This document shows positions 8,433 through 19,204 of a DNA stretch of 64,000 bases, one piece after another (the first letter of the stretch is position 1; every line of letters begins with the position of its first letter). The notes under the pieces are model-generated. The model was not told the DNA's origin and made no database searches. It saw only the letters and a list, made by a program, of their open reading frames with translations. This stretch comes from an uncultured Haliea sp. (GTDB taxonomy: Bacteria; Pseudomonadota; Gammaproteobacteria; Pseudomonadales; Halieaceae), in NCBI GenBank assembly GCA_913061145.1, contig CAJXUQ010000015.1, positions 1-64,000 of the forward strand, read 5' to 3'. Both the position numbers and the translations under genes were made by a program.

Positions 8433-9457
8433 GTGCGGCTCCAGGGCTGGCGTTGGATAACCGGCAATACCCGCTGGCCAAACCAACCCGCTATCCCATC
8501 GAGCGCCGGATGTTGCCCCGCGTACAGGGCGAACACCTCCTGTACATACGCCAGCACCCGCGGCAGATCCTGCAGGTAGTCGGTCTTCCCGTCGCGCAGC
8601 GCCAGCCGTGCAAAGGTGCCCAGCACCTTGAGGTGCCGCTGCAGGCCCATCCAGTCGAACCAGCGCAGGAAGGTGGCGTCATCCAGCGCCGGCAGTCGCC
8701 CTGAGGCCGTCAGTGCATCGCGGTAGGCGAGCGCCCACCCTGCAACCCTGTCCCGCGGCCAGCGAACGTAGCAGTCTTTCAGCAGGGACACCGCGTCGTA
8801 GGTGAGAGGCCCGGACACGGCATCCTGGAAGTCGATCACCGCGAGTTGCCCGTCCGCCATGCACATGAGGTTGCGGCTGTGAAAGTCACGGTGTACCAGC
8901 ACCCGGGGCTGGGCCAGGGCATTTGCGACGAGCAGCCCGTCCAGTTCCGCCAGCGCGGCGCGCTCGTCATCCGAGAGCGCGAGGCCGAGCAGCGCGGTCA
9001 GGAACCACTCGGGAAAACGCGCCAGTTCCTCACCCAGCAATCCCGCATCATACGCGGGCAGCGCAATGGTGTCGGCAGGGAGGTCCGCCATGCGCCGCTG
9101 AAGGGCCAGGGCCTGTCGATACCAGCCGTCGGCAGCGTCGGCGGTCAGCCGATCCAGCAGCAGGCTGTCACCGAGGTCCTCCAGCATCAGGTACCCCTGT
9201 TCGAGGTCCGCCGCGAGCAGCGCCGGCACGCGCACTCCGCCCGCCTCCAGGCAGGCGCGAACGGCAAGGAACTCGCGGTTTTTCTGCGAGGCAGGGGGCG
9301 AGTCCACTGCAATATAAACCTGCGCCCGCGTGCGCAGCCGGAAGTAGCGACGCTGGCTGGCATCTCCCACCAGCGGGTGCAGAGTGGGCGCGTCATCGGC
9401 GTTGATTGACAGCGCCTGCATGGACCAGGAAAGCAGGCCGCCTGGCGGTAAGGACAT
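8429..9457 (-). CDS. amgK: MurNAc/GlcNAc anomeric kinase
   Basis: A 342-residue aminoglycoside-phosphotransferase-fold kinase that phosphorylates MurNAc and GlcNAc at C1, feeding MurU. Kinase motifs are VLVHRDFHSRNLM (catalytic loop HRDFHxxN) and LAVIDFQDAVSGP (metal-binding DFQ). GDASQRRYFRL forms the nucleotide loop. ATG 9457 has GGGAG 6 bp upstream; the frame extends 11 codons further but without a ribosome site. The gene is divergent from lptD, the arrangement known in Pseudomonas, and heads the amgK-murU-rpe-trpE run. Confidence 0.93.
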   Translation of the reverse strand: MSLPPGGLLSWSMQALSINADDAPTLHPLVGDASQRRYFRLRTRAQVYIAVDSPPASQKNREFLAVRACLEAGGVRVPALLAADLEQGYLMLEDLGDSLLLDRLTADAADGWYRQALALQRRMADLPADTIALPAYDAGLLGEELARFPEWFLTALLGLALSDDERAALAELDGLLVANALAQPRVLVHRDFHSRNLMCMADGQLAVIDFQDAVSGPLTYDAVSLLKDCYVRWPRDRVAGWALAYRDALTASGRLPALDDATFLRWFDWMGLQRHLKVLGTFARLALRDGKTDYLQDLPRVLAYVQEVFALYAGQHPALDGIAGWFGQRVLPVIQRQPWSRT

Positions 9458-9545
9458 GAGAAGCTCCCGCAACGAAAAAGACCCGGACAAGCCGGGGGCG
9501 ATGCATTATCATCCCGTTTTACACCAAAAAATGCACCCAAACCTG

Positions 9546-11915
9546 ATGACCCCGCGCCCGCACAGCCCCGTCCACCCCCGGTTGCGCCACCTCGCCATCG
9601 CCCTGAGCCTCAGCGCACTGTGGTCTCTGCAGACTGTGGCGGATGATGCGGCGCAGCTGGACTGGGTGCCCACCTCGGCAACGCCCGAGGCGCAGCGCGA
9701 CCCGCAGTGCCTGCGATGCGGCGGCCGCTATGTCGACCCGCTGGCGGAATCAGACCCGGCAGACACCCCGGAAACCTCAGACATTCGTGCCCGTGCCACC
9801 GAGTCCGAACTGCAGGGTGACGATGTCTACCTGCGCGGCGGGGTGACTGTCGACCAGGGCTATCGGCAACTGCGCGGCGAGGACGGTTATTTCGACCGTG
9901 CCGAGCGCGAGGGTACCGTCAGCGGCGGCATCACCCTGCGTGAGCCGGGCGTCCTGTTGCGCGGGGAGGAGGCCCGCTATTCGGCCAACAGCGGTGAGGC
10001 CAGTATCCGCGACAGCGAATTCGTCCTGCACCAACAGCACCTGCATGGCAGCGCGGCGCAATTGCGCCGCGCCGCGGATGGCACGCTGTTCATCCAGGAC
10101 GGGCGTCTGTCCTACTGCGCCCCGGATGATGAAGAGTGGGCGATGCGTGCCGACAACATCAAGCTGGACCTCGAGGAAGGGCTGGGCACGGCAACCGGCG
10201 CCAAACTCGACGTCGCCGGCGTGCCGGTGCTCTACCTGCCCTGGGTGCGCTTTCCGCTGGACGACCGTCGTCGCACCGGCCTGTTGTGGCCCGACATCAG
10301 CTCCGACACCAATGGCGGGCTGGACCTCGCCGTACCGGTGTATCTCAACCTGGCGCCGAACTACGATGCGCTGTATACGCCGCGCTACATTCAGGAGCGC
10401 GGGCTGAACCACGAGCTTGAAACACGCTACCTGAACCGCAACACCGGGTTCTGGTCAGTCGGCGGCACCTGGATGGGCAGTGATGATCGCTACGCACGCG
10501 AGCGCCCGGATGCCGGGGACGATTCGCGCTGGCTGGCCAATGTGCGCCAGAACGGGCTGTTCGAGCAGCGCTGGCGCTCGCGCATTGACTACTCCCGGGT
10601 CAGTGACGTGGACTACTTCAAGGACCTCAATACCTCCAACCTGGACACCAAGCGCCAGACCAGCCTGTTGCAACTCGGCACCCTCGACTACCTGGGAGAC
10701 CAGTGGCTTGTGGGCCTGGAGTTGCAGGAGTTCCAGTCACTCGCCGACGACCTCGACAACGACTACCAGAAACTGCCGCAGATCACCGCGCGCTACCGCG
10801 GCGAGAATACGCCCTTCACGGTTGCGCCCCTGTTCCTGTCGCAGTATTCGTACTTCGACTCCAACGATGATGTCGTCACCGGTCAGCGCATGTATCTCGA
10901 GGGCGGTGCCACTTACCCCATGCTGTGGCAGTACGGCTTTCTCAACTCCACCGCCAAGTACCGCTATCTCGAGTATGCGCTGAATGACAACGGCGAACTG
11001 GGTGATGACAGCCCGTCGGCGGGCTCGGCGCTGGCCAGCCTGGACGGCGGCCTGTTCTTCGAACGCGCCACCAGCCTTGCAGGGAAGCCGCTGCTGCAAA
11101 CGCTGGAACCTCGCGCCTATTATCTGATCAGCGAATACGATGACCAGTCGACGCAGCCTGACTTCGACAGCGCCGAACTGACGTTCACCTACAACCAGCT
11201 GTTTCGCGATACGCGATTCTCCGGCCGGGACCGCCTGGACGATGCCAACCGCCTGTCCCTGGGTTTGACCACGCGCTATATCAGCGCCGAGGACGGTCGC
11301 GAGTATCTCAGCGCCAGCGTCGGGCAGATTTTCTATTTGCGCGACCGGCGCGTACGGCTGAACCCGGATGACACGGCGCTGGAGCAGTCGAGCTCTGAAA
11401 TGGCCGGGGAAATCACCTTCACCCCCAACAAGCGCCTGAGCCTGCGCAACAGCCTGGTCTGGGACCCGGACAGTGGCAACATGAACGCCGGCAGCGCCTA
11501 CGCCAGTTACCGCCGCTCGGACAACGCGGTATTCAACGTGGGCTACTCCTATCGACGCCCCGTCACGCTGGTCGACAACGATACCGTCACCGAGCAGGCC
11601 CACCTGTCCGCCTATTACCCCGTGAACAATCGCTGGAGCGTATTCGGCGCCGTGAACTTCAGCGTCGAGGGCAGTACCAGCGTGGAAGATATGTTCGGAA
11701 TCGAATACGATAGCTGCTGCTGGCGCGTGCGCCTGCTGCATCTGCGCTATATCGATACGACGTCAGGGCAAGATCCGGACTTTACGGATCCCAACCTGGA
11801 ACGGCGTTACTCCACACAGGTCCAGGTCCTGCTGAAGGGCATGGGCGGCTTTGGCAGCCGGGTCACCGACCTGCTTGAAGACATGATTCGAGGTTTTGAC
11901 GAACGTGACTATTAA
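9546..11915 (+). CDS. lptD: LPS-assembly outer membrane protein LptD
   Basis: A 789-residue outer membrane protein which, with LptE, inserts lipopolysaccharide into the outer leaflet. The signal peptide reads [20 protein letters not shown]. An OstA/LptA-like periplasmic jellyroll spans about residues 80-230 ([18 protein letters not shown]) and the rest is an amphipathic beta barrel ending in a long C-terminal region with paired Cys (DSCCW). A Cys pair near the N-terminus (CLRCGG) completes the set used for disulfide maturation. ATG 9546 puts a charged n-region ahead of the signal; 9531 or 9501 are alternatives since no start has a clear ribosome site. Confidence 0.95.
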   Translation: MTPRPHSPVHPRLRHLAIALSLSALWSLQTVADDAAQLDWVPTSATPEAQRDPQCLRCGGRYVDPLAESDPADTPETSDIRARATESELQGDDVYLRGGVTVDQGYRQLRGEDGYFDRAEREGTVSGGITLREPGVLLRGEEARYSANSGEASIRDSEFVLHQQHLHGSAAQLRRAADGTLFIQDGRLSYCAPDDEEWAMRADNIKLDLEEGLGTATGAKLDVAGVPVLYLPWVRFPLDDRRRTGLLWPDISSDTNGGLDLAVPVYLNLAPNYDALYTPRYIQERGLNHELETRYLNRNTGFWSVGGTWMGSDDRYARERPDAGDDSRWLANVRQNGLFEQRWRSRIDYSRVSDVDYFKDLNTSNLDTKRQTSLLQLGTLDYLGDQWLVGLELQEFQSLADDLDNDYQKLPQITARYRGENTPFTVAPLFLSQYSYFDSNDDVVTGQRMYLEGGATYPMLWQYGFLNSTAKYRYLEYALNDNGELGDDSPSAGSALASLDGGLFFERATSLAGKPLLQTLEPRAYYLISEYDDQSTQPDFDSAELTFTYNQLFRDTRFSGRDRLDDANRLSLGLTTRYISAEDGREYLSASVGQIFYLRDRRVRLNPDDTALEQSSSEMAGEITFTPNKRLSLRNSLVWDPDSGNMNAGSAYASYRRSDNAVFNVGYSYRRPVTLVDNDTVTEQAHLSAYYPVNNRWSVFGAVNFSVEGSTSVEDMFGIEYDSCCWRVRLLHLRYIDTTSGQDPDFTDPNLERRYSTQVQVLLKGMGGFGSRVTDLLEDMIRGFDERDY

Positions 11916-13185
11916 ATCCGCACTGCTGGCCGCCGGCCTTGCTGCGACCCTGCTCCTTGGCAGCCAGGTGCAGGCACAAACACAGATACTCGACCAGGTT
12001 GTGGCCATCGTGGACGATGACGTGATCATGGCCAGCGAGCTGCGCGAGCGCGTTGCAGCCATCACCCAGAGCCTGCAGTCACGCGGGGTCGAATTGCCCC
12101 CGGAGGATGTGCTGATTCGCGAAACCCTGGACAGGCTGATTCTGGAGAGCATCCAGTTGCAGTTGGGCAACCGCGTCGGTGCACGTATCTCAGATGCACA
12201 GCTCAACCAGGCAATGGAACGCGTAGCCGCACAGAACCGCATGAGCCTGGCCGACTTCAGTGCGGCACTGGAGCAGCAGGGGCAATCCTACGCTGCCATG
12301 CGCGAACAGGTGCGGCGCGAGATGATCATCCAGCGGGTTCAGGCCGGCAACGTCAATCAACGTATCCAGATATCCGAGCAGGAGGTGCGCAACTTCCTCG
12401 CCTCACCGGAGGGACAGAAGCTGACCCAGCCGGAGTACCGCATTCTTCACGCCCTGCTGCCCCTGCCGGAGGATGCACCCAGCAGTGACGTCGAAGCGGC
12501 GCGCAGTTATCTCAACGGCCTGCTGCGCCGCATCCGCGCAGGCGAGCCCTTCGACCAGGTCATTTCCTCCAACGATGGCCGCTACGCGTTCTCCGGAGGC
12601 GACCTGGGCTGGCGCAAGCTGGAGGATCTGCCGAGCCTGTTCAGCGATGTGGCACCGGATCTTGAAGTCGGCGCCACATCCGACCCGATCCGCAGCCCCT
12701 CCGGCCTGCACCTGATCAACCTCGCCGATATGCAGGGCGGTGAGCAGATGGTCAACCAGACCCGTGTGCGCCACATTCTCATCCAGCCCTCCGAAATCAT
12801 GACGGAAGAGCAGGCTGAAGCTCGTGCACGGGAGCTGAGGAGCCGTATCCTGCAGGGCGAGGACTTCGCCGAACTGGCGCGCAAGTACTCCAAGGACATC
12901 GGCTCCGCCGCGGAGGGCGGCGACCTAGGCTGGACCACCCCCGGGCAGATGGTGCCCGAATTCGAGGCGGCGATGGCCGATACCGCCGTAGGGGAGATAT
13001 CCGAGCCGGTGAAAAGCCAGTTTGGCTGGCACATCCTCGAAGTGATGGAGCGCCGCGAGCAGGACATGACCGCCCAGGCCATTCGCAACCGTGCGACCGA
13101 GGCGCTGCACCAACGCAAATACGACGAAGAACTGGACGCCTGGCTGCGGAAAATTCGCGACGAAGCGTTCGTCGACATCAAATAA
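11905..13185 (+). CDS. surA: Periplasmic peptidyl-prolyl isomerase/chaperone SurA
   Basis: A 426-residue chaperone for outer membrane proteins such as LptD. A signal peptide ([19 protein letters not shown]) precedes the SurA N-terminal domain starting [20 protein letters not shown]. Two parvulin domains follow, about 170-270 ([12 protein letters not shown]) and 280-385 (VRHILIQPS...[17 protein letters not shown]), then a short C-terminal helix. GTG 11905 is chosen because GAGG lies 11 bp upstream; it overlaps the end of lptD by 11 bp, and TTG 11896 is less likely. Confidence 0.95.
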   Translation: MTIKSALLAAGLAATLLLGSQVQAQTQILDQVVAIVDDDVIMASELRERVAAITQSLQSRGVELPPEDVLIRETLDRLILESIQLQLGNRVGARISDAQLNQAMERVAAQNRMSLADFSAALEQQGQSYAAMREQVRREMIIQRVQAGNVNQRIQISEQEVRNFLASPEGQKLTQPEYRILHALLPLPEDAPSSDVEAARSYLNGLLRRIRAGEPFDQVISSNDGRYAFSGGDLGWRKLEDLPSLFSDVAPDLEVGATSDPIRSPSGLHLINLADMQGGEQMVNQTRVRHILIQPSEIMTEEQAEARARELRSRILQGEDFAELARKYSKDIGSAAEGGDLGWTTPGQMVPEFEAAMADTAVGEISEPVKSQFGWHILEVMERREQDMTAQAIRNRATEALHQRKYDEELDAWLRKIRDEAFVDIK

Positions 13186-13192
13186 CGCCGAC

Positions 13193-14236
13193 GTGACGAT
13201 TCCCAGAATCGCCATCACCGCCGGGGAACCTGCGGGTATCGGGCCGGATATCGTTGTCATGCTTGCCCAGCAGGACTGGCCCGCGGAACTGGTAGTGATC
13301 GCGGCACCGGGCCTGCTGCTGCAACGAGCGGAGCTGCTGGGGCTGCCGCTGAACCTGCAGCGTGCAGACTTCGCGGCGCCTACGCGCGCGCAGGCGGCAG
13401 GCACCCTGACCGTGCTGCCCGCCTCGGCGCCCAGCCAGGACAAGACAACGACAGGCGCGTCAGGCCTGTTCGCCCCGACACTGGCTGCGCCGGTGCTGCC
13501 GGGCAGCCTGGACCGGGCGAATGCGCCCTACGTGGTGCAAACACTTGAGCTGGCGGCAGACGGCTGCCTTTCCGGGTGTTTTGACGCGATGGTCACCGCA
13601 CCGGTACAGAAGTCGATCATCAATGACGCGGGCATCCCCTTTAGCGGCCATACCGAGTTCCTGGCCGCCCGGACCCATACCGCACAGGTGGTGATGCTGC
13701 TCGCCGCCGATGAGTTACGGGTGGCGCTGGCCACCACGCACCTGCCGCTGTCGGCTGTCGCCCAGGCCATCACACGCGATTCACTGGCTCGCACCCTGCG
13801 CATTCTGCACGCGGATCTGCAGGGCAAATTTGGTATCCAGGCACCCTGCATTGCCGTGCTGGGCCTCAACCCGCACGCCGGCGAAGGCGGCCACCTGGGG
13901 CGCGAGGAGATAGAGATCATCACGCCACTGCTGGAGCAGCTGCGCGCGGAGGGCATGCACCTGCTGGGGCCGCTGCCCGCAGACACCGCCTTCAGCCCGA
14001 CACTGCTGGAACAGGCGGACGCCTACCTCGCCATGTTCCACGACCAGGGCTTGCCGGTGCTGAAATATGCGGGGTTCGGCAACGCGGTCAACATCACGCT
14101 GGGCCTGCCGATCCTGCGGACCAGTGTGGACCACGGGACAGCGCTGGAACTGGCGGGCACCGGGCTGGCCAGTGATGGGAGCCTGCGCGCGGCGCTAGGC
14201 CTGGCCGTGAAGCTGGCCCAGCAACGTAGTCCGTAG
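13193..14236 (+). CDS. pdxA: 4-hydroxythreonine-4-phosphate dehydrogenase
   Basis: A 347-residue NAD-dependent enzyme of de novo pyridoxal 5'-phosphate synthesis. The start [15 protein letters not shown], the metal-site [34 protein letters not shown] and TSVDHGTAL are family signatures with all metal histidines present. GTG 13193 lies 8 bp after the surA stop, so the genes are coupled. The protein is slightly longer than the usual 330 residues. In related genomes ksgA follows directly; here two genes on the other strand intervene. Confidence 0.96.
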   Translation: MTIPRIAITAGEPAGIGPDIVVMLAQQDWPAELVVIAAPGLLLQRAELLGLPLNLQRADFAAPTRAQAAGTLTVLPASAPSQDKTTTGASGLFAPTLAAPVLPGSLDRANAPYVVQTLELAADGCLSGCFDAMVTAPVQKSIINDAGIPFSGHTEFLAARTHTAQVVMLLAADELRVALATTHLPLSAVAQAITRDSLARTLRILHADLQGKFGIQAPCIAVLGLNPHAGEGGHLGREEIEIITPLLEQLRAEGMHLLGPLPADTAFSPTLLEQADAYLAMFHDQGLPVLKYAGFGNAVNITLGLPILRTSVDHGTALELAGTGLASDGSLRAALGLAVKLAQQRSP

Positions 14237-14260
14237 CACGCGGTCCCATCGGCGTAGCCG

Positions 14261-14968
14261 TCAGCGCGAAGCAGCCACCGGCTGCCGGTACTGCGCAATA
14301 ACCTCCTCCGGACTCCCCTCAGCGCGCAATTGCCCCTGCTCAATCCACACCGCACGGTCACAGAGCGCCTTCAGCTGCCCCTCGGCGTGGGAGACAAACA
14401 CCACCGTCTGCTCGCCGCCAAGGCGCTGCTGCATGGCGGCCAACGCCTTGTCGCGGAACTGCGCATCGCCCACGCTCAACACCTCGTCGATCAGCAGGAT
14501 ATCCACCCGCGTCAGCAGGCCGCTGGCAAAACCCAGACGGGCGCGCATACCAGAGGAATAGGTTTTCACCGGCTCCTCGAATGAGTCGCCCAGTTCTGTG
14601 AACTCGCGAATAGCGTCCAGGCTGGCCAGCGCATCGCGCTTGCTCACCCCCTGCAACATGGCGGAGATGAGCGCGTTGTCGCGACCGGAGAGGGAATCCT
14701 GAAAGCCCAGCCCCAGGCTGAGCAGCGCGCAGCTGGCACCGGCGCGGCGGCGAATCACCCCCTGCCGCGGCTCGATGATGCCGGCCATCAGGCGCAACAT
14801 AGTGGTTTTGCCGGCCCCGTTGCGACCGACGATACCCAGGGTATCTCCCGGCATGACCCGCAGGGAGACATTGTCCAGCACATGGTGCAGGCCATGGTCG
14901 AAACTGCTTTTGCGCGCCATGTAGTGATGGGAGACGCCCACCAGTTCCAGCATCGGCAGGTCGCTCAT
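14261..14968 (-). CDS. ABC exporter ATPase, polysaccharide type (Wzt/KpsT-like)
   Basis: A 235-residue ATP-binding subunit that powers export of a lipid-linked glycan through the inner membrane. Walker A is GRNGAGKTT, the signature is TYSSGMRARLGFA, Walker B is ILLIDEVLSVGD, and FVSHA gives the H-loop. RAGASCALLSLGLGF is typical of the polysaccharide-exporter subfamily. It lacks the C-terminal carbohydrate-binding domain of long Wzt proteins, so it is closer to KpsT/TagH-type short forms. It overlaps the permease stop by 4 bp. No glycosyltransferases adjoin, so the substrate is unknown. Confidence 0.88.
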   Translation of the reverse strand: MSDLPMLELVGVSHHYMARKSSFDHGLHHVLDNVSLRVMPGDTLGIVGRNGAGKTTMLRLMAGIIEPRQGVIRRRAGASCALLSLGLGFQDSLSGRDNALISAMLQGVSKRDALASLDAIREFTELGDSFEEPVKTYSSGMRARLGFASGLLTRVDILLIDEVLSVGDAQFRDKALAAMQQRLGGEQTVVFVSHAEGQLKALCDRAVWIEQGQLRAEGSPEEVIAQYRQPVAASR

Positions 14969-15738
14969 GAGGTGATTACCCGCAGGGCGATAAAGCGGCT
15001 GTGACGCCGCAGCACTGCCAGTCCCGCCAGAGCCATCAGCAGCGCAACACTGCCGACAATCGCCAGATGCACGGCATTCGGCGCCACACCCGCCAGCAGG
15101 ATCTGCCGGTAGGCATCCAGCAGGAAGGCGAGCGGGTTCAGTGTCAGCACCCAGTGGGTCATGGCCGGATCCAGGTCACGGGGGTCCCAGAACACCCCGG
15201 AGGTGAACATGAGAAATATGGTCGCCATGGAGATAAAGACGTGGAAGTCGAACACCCAGCACACCAGATAGGCCGCAAACAGCGAGCAGGCCACGATCAG
15301 CAGGTAGTTCACCAGCATCACCGGGAGCAGCCAGCCCCACACCAGTGAAGGCGTATAACCCTTGGCGAGGAGTACCGCAAACAGCAACAGGAAGACCGCG
15401 GCCTGTTTATACAGGCCCTCCTGAATGGTGGCCAGGGGAAACAGGCTCTTCGGAATATCGACCCGGCCGACCAGACCCTTGCTGCCGAGAATACTGCGGG
15501 CCGCCTGGTTCAGCGACTTGGAAAACCAGACAAACGCCAGCTGCCCGCACATCAGGAACACCACGAAATCTTCCTTGCGGTTCTGCAGGATGAGCTCGAA
15601 GACCACATAAAACACCAGCACATAGAGTAAGGGCTCAAGCACCCACCACACGTAGCCGAAAAAATAGCGCGAGGCATCGGCCTTCAGTGACAGGCGAGCC
15701 ATGGTGTCCATGAGTGTGGCGTACTGCGAGAGTGTCAT
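14965..15738 (-). CDS. ABC-2 type polysaccharide exporter permease (Wzm-like)
   Basis: A 257-residue membrane protein with about six transmembrane helices (for example YVLVFYVVFELIL, AVFLLLFAVLLA, LLIVACSLFAAYLVCWV, AIVGSVALLMALAGLAVL). RYFFGYVWWVLEPLLYVLVF and NPLAFLLDAYRQILL match the ABC-2 transporter family that forms the channel for O-antigen or capsule export. ATG 15738 begins MTLSQYATLM; the longer frame upstream runs through ksgA antisense and is rejected. Paired with the downstream ATPase by ATGA overlap, divergent from ksgA. Confidence 0.88.
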   Translation of the reverse strand: MTLSQYATLMDTMARLSLKADASRYFFGYVWWVLEPLLYVLVFYVVFELILQNRKEDFVVFLMCGQLAFVWFSKSLNQAARSILGSKGLVGRVDIPKSLFPLATIQEGLYKQAAVFLLLFAVLLAKGYTPSLVWGWLLPVMLVNYLLIVACSLFAAYLVCWVFDFHVFISMATIFLMFTSGVFWDPRDLDPAMTHWVLTLNPLAFLLDAYRQILLAGVAPNAVHLAIVGSVALLMALAGLAVLRRHSRFIALRVITS

Positions 15739-15892
15739 GCGGCGTTCTGGTAGCTCATCGATATGGGGCGGGAGTATAACAGCCGGGGCAGGAGAAGTGC
15801 GGTGGCCAGTGAGACACCAGTCCGGAATGCCCGCTGGCCATCGCCCGTGTGAAAACGTGCACTTTGCCCGGCATGCCCCGTACAATGCGCCC

Positions 15893-16681
15893 ATGAAAAC
15901 CACCCACACACCGCGCAAGCGCTTCGGCCAGAATTTCCTGCAGGACGCAGGCATCATTGCCGAGATCGCCAATGCCATACACCCGCAACCCGGTGAGCAC
16001 CTGGTGGAGATCGGGCCCGGCCAGGGTGCGCTGACAGCGGCACTGATAAGTCGCGAAATACGCCTCGACGTGGTGGAACTGGACCGGGATCTGGTGACGG
16101 GCTTGCTGGCGGCCTTCAGCATCTACCCGGGTTTCAAATTGCACAGCGCCGATGCGCTGGCCTTCGACTTCGCCACACTGGCCCGCGATGGTGTGCCGCT
16201 CAGGGTGGTAGGCAACCTGCCCTACAACATCTCCACGCCCCTGTTGTTTCGCCTGCTGGAGTTCGCCCCCCTGCTGCAGGACATGCACTTCATGCTGCAG
16301 TTGGAGGTGGTCAACCGCCTGGCAGCAACGCCCGGGGGCAAGCACTGGGGGCGTCTCGGCATCATGGCCCAGTATCACTGCGCGGTGGAACACCTGTTCG
16401 ATGTGCCGCCCGAGGCTTTTTATCCGCCGCCGAAAGTCCAGTCAGCCATTGTCAGGCTGACCCCCTACCCGCATTCGCCCTGGCCAGAGTGCGACGAGGA
16501 CAGTTTACGCAAGATCGTGCAGGCCTCCTTCGCCCAGCGCCGCAAAACGCTGCGCAATAATTTAAAGGGTATACTCTCCGATCACGAACTCGAGCAGCTG
16601 GGGGTTGACCCCGGTGCCCGCGCAGAGACGCTGCAGCTGCTGGATTTTATCCGCCTGGCCAACCACCTGAGCGATGCCTGA
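15893..16681 (+). CDS. ksgA: 16S rRNA dimethyladenosine transferase
   Basis: A 262-residue SAM enzyme that dimethylates two adjacent adenosines near the 3' end of 16S rRNA. RKRFGQNFL at the start, VEIGPGQGALTAAL (motif I) and NLPYNISTPLLF (motif IV, NLPY) are complete, with FAQRRKTLRNNLKG in the C-terminal domain. A TACAAT -10 box ends only 6 bp before the ATG, so the message may have almost no leader. Followed by apaG with overlapping ends. Confidence 0.97.
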   Translation: MKTTHTPRKRFGQNFLQDAGIIAEIANAIHPQPGEHLVEIGPGQGALTAALISREIRLDVVELDRDLVTGLLAAFSIYPGFKLHSADALAFDFATLARDGVPLRVVGNLPYNISTPLLFRLLEFAPLLQDMHFMLQLEVVNRLAATPGGKHWGRLGIMAQYHCAVEHLFDVPPEAFYPPPKVQSAIVRLTPYPHSPWPECDEDSLRKIVQASFAQRRKTLRNNLKGILSDHELEQLGVDPGARAETLQLLDFIRLANHLSDA

Positions 16682-17108
16682 CACCATGGAAACCCGAACA
16701 CCCAGCCCCTTCGACCCCTCCCTGGTGAACGTTGATGTGGTGACCAGTTACCTCGCGCGCCATTCACGTCCCGCCGACGGGCAGTACACCTTTGCCTACA
16801 CCATCACGATCCGCAACAGTGGCCGCCAGGCTGTGCAGCTGCTGTCGCGGCACTGGATCATTACCGATGCGGAAGGGGCGCAGCAGGAGGTTCGCGGCGA
16901 GGGCGTGGTCGGCGAGCAGCCGGTGATTCAACCGGGCGCGTATTTCCGCTATACCAGCGGCACAACCCTGGCCACCCCGGTCGGCTTCATGGAAGGCAGC
17001 TACACCATGGTCACCCGCACCGGGGGGGCAGCGGGCGGTGAGGCCGAGCAGCGCTTCGATGTGCCCATCCGCGCCTTCACCCTGCACACTCCCACGGCGC
17101 TGAACTGA
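16674..17108 (+). CDS. apaG: ApaG domain protein
   Basis: A 144-residue fibronectin-III-like beta-sandwich protein, also called DUF525. It contains FAYTITIRNSGRQAVQLLSRHWIITDA, the glycine-rich GEGVVGEQPVIQPGAYFRYTSGT segment and GFMEGSYTMV. Its biochemical role in bacteria is not settled. ATG 16674 overlaps the ksgA stop by 8 bp; an in-frame ATG at 16686 would give 140 residues. The ksgA-apaG-apaH order is standard in gammaproteobacteria. Confidence 0.94.
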   Translation: MPDTMETRTPSPFDPSLVNVDVVTSYLARHSRPADGQYTFAYTITIRNSGRQAVQLLSRHWIITDAEGAQQEVRGEGVVGEQPVIQPGAYFRYTSGTTLATPVGFMEGSYTMVTRTGGAAGGEAEQRFDVPIRAFTLHTPTALN

Positions 17109-17117
17109 GTAGCCGCT

Positions 17118-17954
17118 GTGGCGATCTATGCAGTCGGTGACATACAGGGATGCCTGCAGCCACTGAAGCACCTGCTCAAGCGCGTGCAGTTCAACCCCGA
17201 TCGCGACACCCTGTGGTCGGTTGGCGACATCGTCAACCGAGGCCCCAAGTGCCTGAAAACCCTGCGTTTTCTGTATGACATGCGCGACAATCTGGTCATG
17301 GTGCTGGGCAATCATGACCTGCACCTGCTGGCTGTCGCGGCCGGTGTGCGCGCACCCTCGCCCTCAGACACGCTGGACAAGATTCTCGCCGCACCGGACC
17401 GGGACAAGCTGCTCAACTGGCTGACGCACCGACCGCTGCTGCACTACGAGCACGGCTACACCATGGTGCATGCGGGCATCCCGCCGCAGTGGAGCGTAGA
17501 AGACGCCATGCACCGCGCCTGGGAGGTGGAGGCCGTATTGCAGAGCCCCGATTGCATCACGTTCCTGGCGGCAATGTACGGTAACGAGCCGGCAGTCTGG
17601 TCCGATGAGCTACAGGGCATGGAGCGGCTGCGGGTGATCACCAACTACCTTACGCGCATGCGCTATTGCACCAAGAAGGGCGTGCTCGACCTGCTGAGCA
17701 AGGGCCCCATTCCCAACCCCCGGCCGGAAGGCGACAGCAAGAAGGTCTCTCCCTGGTTCAGCCACAAGAAACGCAAGACCGCGGGCGACAAGATCATTTT
17801 CGGTCACTGGGCCTCGATAGAGGGCGTTACCGACAGCCCGAACACCATAGGTCTCGACACCGGCTGCGTGTGGGGTGGCGCCATGACCCTGTACAACCTG
17901 GACACCGGCGAGCGCACCTCCTGCGCCTGCAAGAACGGGCGCTGTCGGGCGTGA
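17118..17954 (+). CDS. apaH: Symmetrical bis(5'-nucleosyl)-tetraphosphatase
   Basis: A 278-residue metallophosphoesterase that splits Ap4A to two ADP and also removes Np4 caps from RNA. Metal-site motifs run in order: [21 protein letters not shown], and later MVHAG and FGHWAS. It starts with GTG at 17118, 10 bp after apaG, and its TGA stop overlaps the GTG of cca. Length is normal. Confidence 0.96.
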   Translation: MAIYAVGDIQGCLQPLKHLLKRVQFNPDRDTLWSVGDIVNRGPKCLKTLRFLYDMRDNLVMVLGNHDLHLLAVAAGVRAPSPSDTLDKILAAPDRDKLLNWLTHRPLLHYEHGYTMVHAGIPPQWSVEDAMHRAWEVEAVLQSPDCITFLAAMYGNEPAVWSDELQGMERLRVITNYLTRMRYCTKKGVLDLLSKGPIPNPRPEGDSKKVSPWFSHKKRKTAGDKIIFGHWASIEGVTDSPNTIGLDTGCVWGGAMTLYNLDTGERTSCACKNGRCRA

Positions 17955-19180
17955 AAACCTACCTGGTCGGCGGCGCTGTGCGCGATGCCCTGCTCGATTA
18001 CCCCTGCAGCGAACGCGACTGGGTGGTGGTGGGGGCCACACCAGACACCCTGCTGGCCCTGGGCTATCAGCAAGTGGGCAAAGACTTCCCCGTTTTCCTG
18101 CACCCGGAAACCAAGGAAGAACACGCCCTGGCGCGCACAGAACGCAAGCAGGGTCACGGCTATACCGGCTTTGTAGTGCACTGCGATCCCGCAGTCACGC
18201 TGGAAGAGGACCTGCTGCGCCGCGACCTGACGATCAACGCGATGGCCCGCGACGCAACCGGGCAGATCATCGACCCCTACGGTGGCCAGCGGGACCTGCG
18301 CCAGCGCGTGCTGCGCCACGTGTCCGGAGCCTTTGTGGAAGACCCACTGCGGGTGCTGCGCACAGCGCGCTTCGCCGCCCGCTACGCGCACCTCGGCTTT
18401 ACCGTTGCAGCGGAGACGCTGGCGTTGATGACGGACATCGTCAACCAGGGTGAACTGGAGCATCTGCCGGCGGAGCGCGTCTGGATCGAGATGCAGAGAG
18501 CACTCGCTGAACGAAGCCCCGAGACCTTCATCACGGTACTGCGCGACTGCGGCGCGCTGCGCGCACTGCTGCCGGAGGTCGACAGGCTGTTCGGCGTGCC
18601 GCAAAGCCCGCAGTATCACCCGGAAGTGGATACCGGCCTGCACACCCTGATGGTGTTGCAGCAGGCAGCCCGCCTCACCCCCGCCGCGGATGTGCGCTTT
18701 GCGGCCCTGCTGCATGACCTGGGCAAGGGCAAAACGCCGGAAGCCGAGTGGCCACGGCACATCGCACACGAGCAGCGTGGCCTGGCGCTGGTGCGCGATG
18801 TCTGCCAGCGACTGCGCGCACCCAACCAGTACCGGGACCTGGCGCTACAGGTTTGCGAATTCCACCTGCTCTGCCATCGGGCGCGGGAACTGCGAGGCAA
18901 AACCCTGTTGAAGCTGCTGCGTGGAACCGGCGCCCTGCGCCAGCCACAGCGGTTCGAGGCATTTCTGCAGGCCTGCGAGGCCGACGCCCGCGGTCGTGCG
19001 GGCAGCGAGCAGCGCCCCTATCCACAGGCGGCCTACCTGCGCGAGGCGCTGCGCAGGGCGAGATCGGTCAGTGCCGAGGCGTTCGTGGCGCAGGGGCTTG
19101 CTGGCAAGGCACTGGGCGAGGCGCTGGCGGCGGAACAGATCCGCCTGCTGGACGCCATGCGCACAACACCCGCCGATTGA
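17951..19180 (+). CDS. cca: CCA-adding enzyme (multifunctional tRNA nucleotidyltransferase)
   Basis: A 409-residue class II enzyme that adds or repairs the tRNA CCA end. The nucleotidyltransferase head has [20 protein letters not shown] (catalytic D-x-D area) and [10 protein letters not shown]; the neck holds [18 protein letters not shown]. The C-terminal half has an HD phosphohydrolase site (HDLGKGKTP with the upstream H of LHTLMV), as in the E. coli-type multifunctional form. GTG 17951 makes a 4-bp overlap with apaH. Confidence 0.96.
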   Translation: MKTYLVGGAVRDALLDYPCSERDWVVVGATPDTLLALGYQQVGKDFPVFLHPETKEEHALARTERKQGHGYTGFVVHCDPAVTLEEDLLRRDLTINAMARDATGQIIDPYGGQRDLRQRVLRHVSGAFVEDPLRVLRTARFAARYAHLGFTVAAETLALMTDIVNQGELEHLPAERVWIEMQRALAERSPETFITVLRDCGALRALLPEVDRLFGVPQSPQYHPEVDTGLHTLMVLQQAARLTPAADVRFAALLHDLGKGKTPEAEWPRHIAHEQRGLALVRDVCQRLRAPNQYRDLALQVCEFHLLCHRARELRGKTLLKLLRGTGALRQPQRFEAFLQACEADARGRAGSEQRPYPQAAYLREALRRARSVSAEAFVAQGLAGKALGEALAAEQIRLLDAMRTTPAD

Positions 19181-19204
19181 GGCGGCGCAGCGCGCCCGGC
19201 GTAT

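Noticed and set aside
15739-16122. Upstream extension of the Wzm-like permease
   Set aside because: It runs antisense through ksgA and has no membrane-protein character; MTLSQY at 15738 is the natural start.
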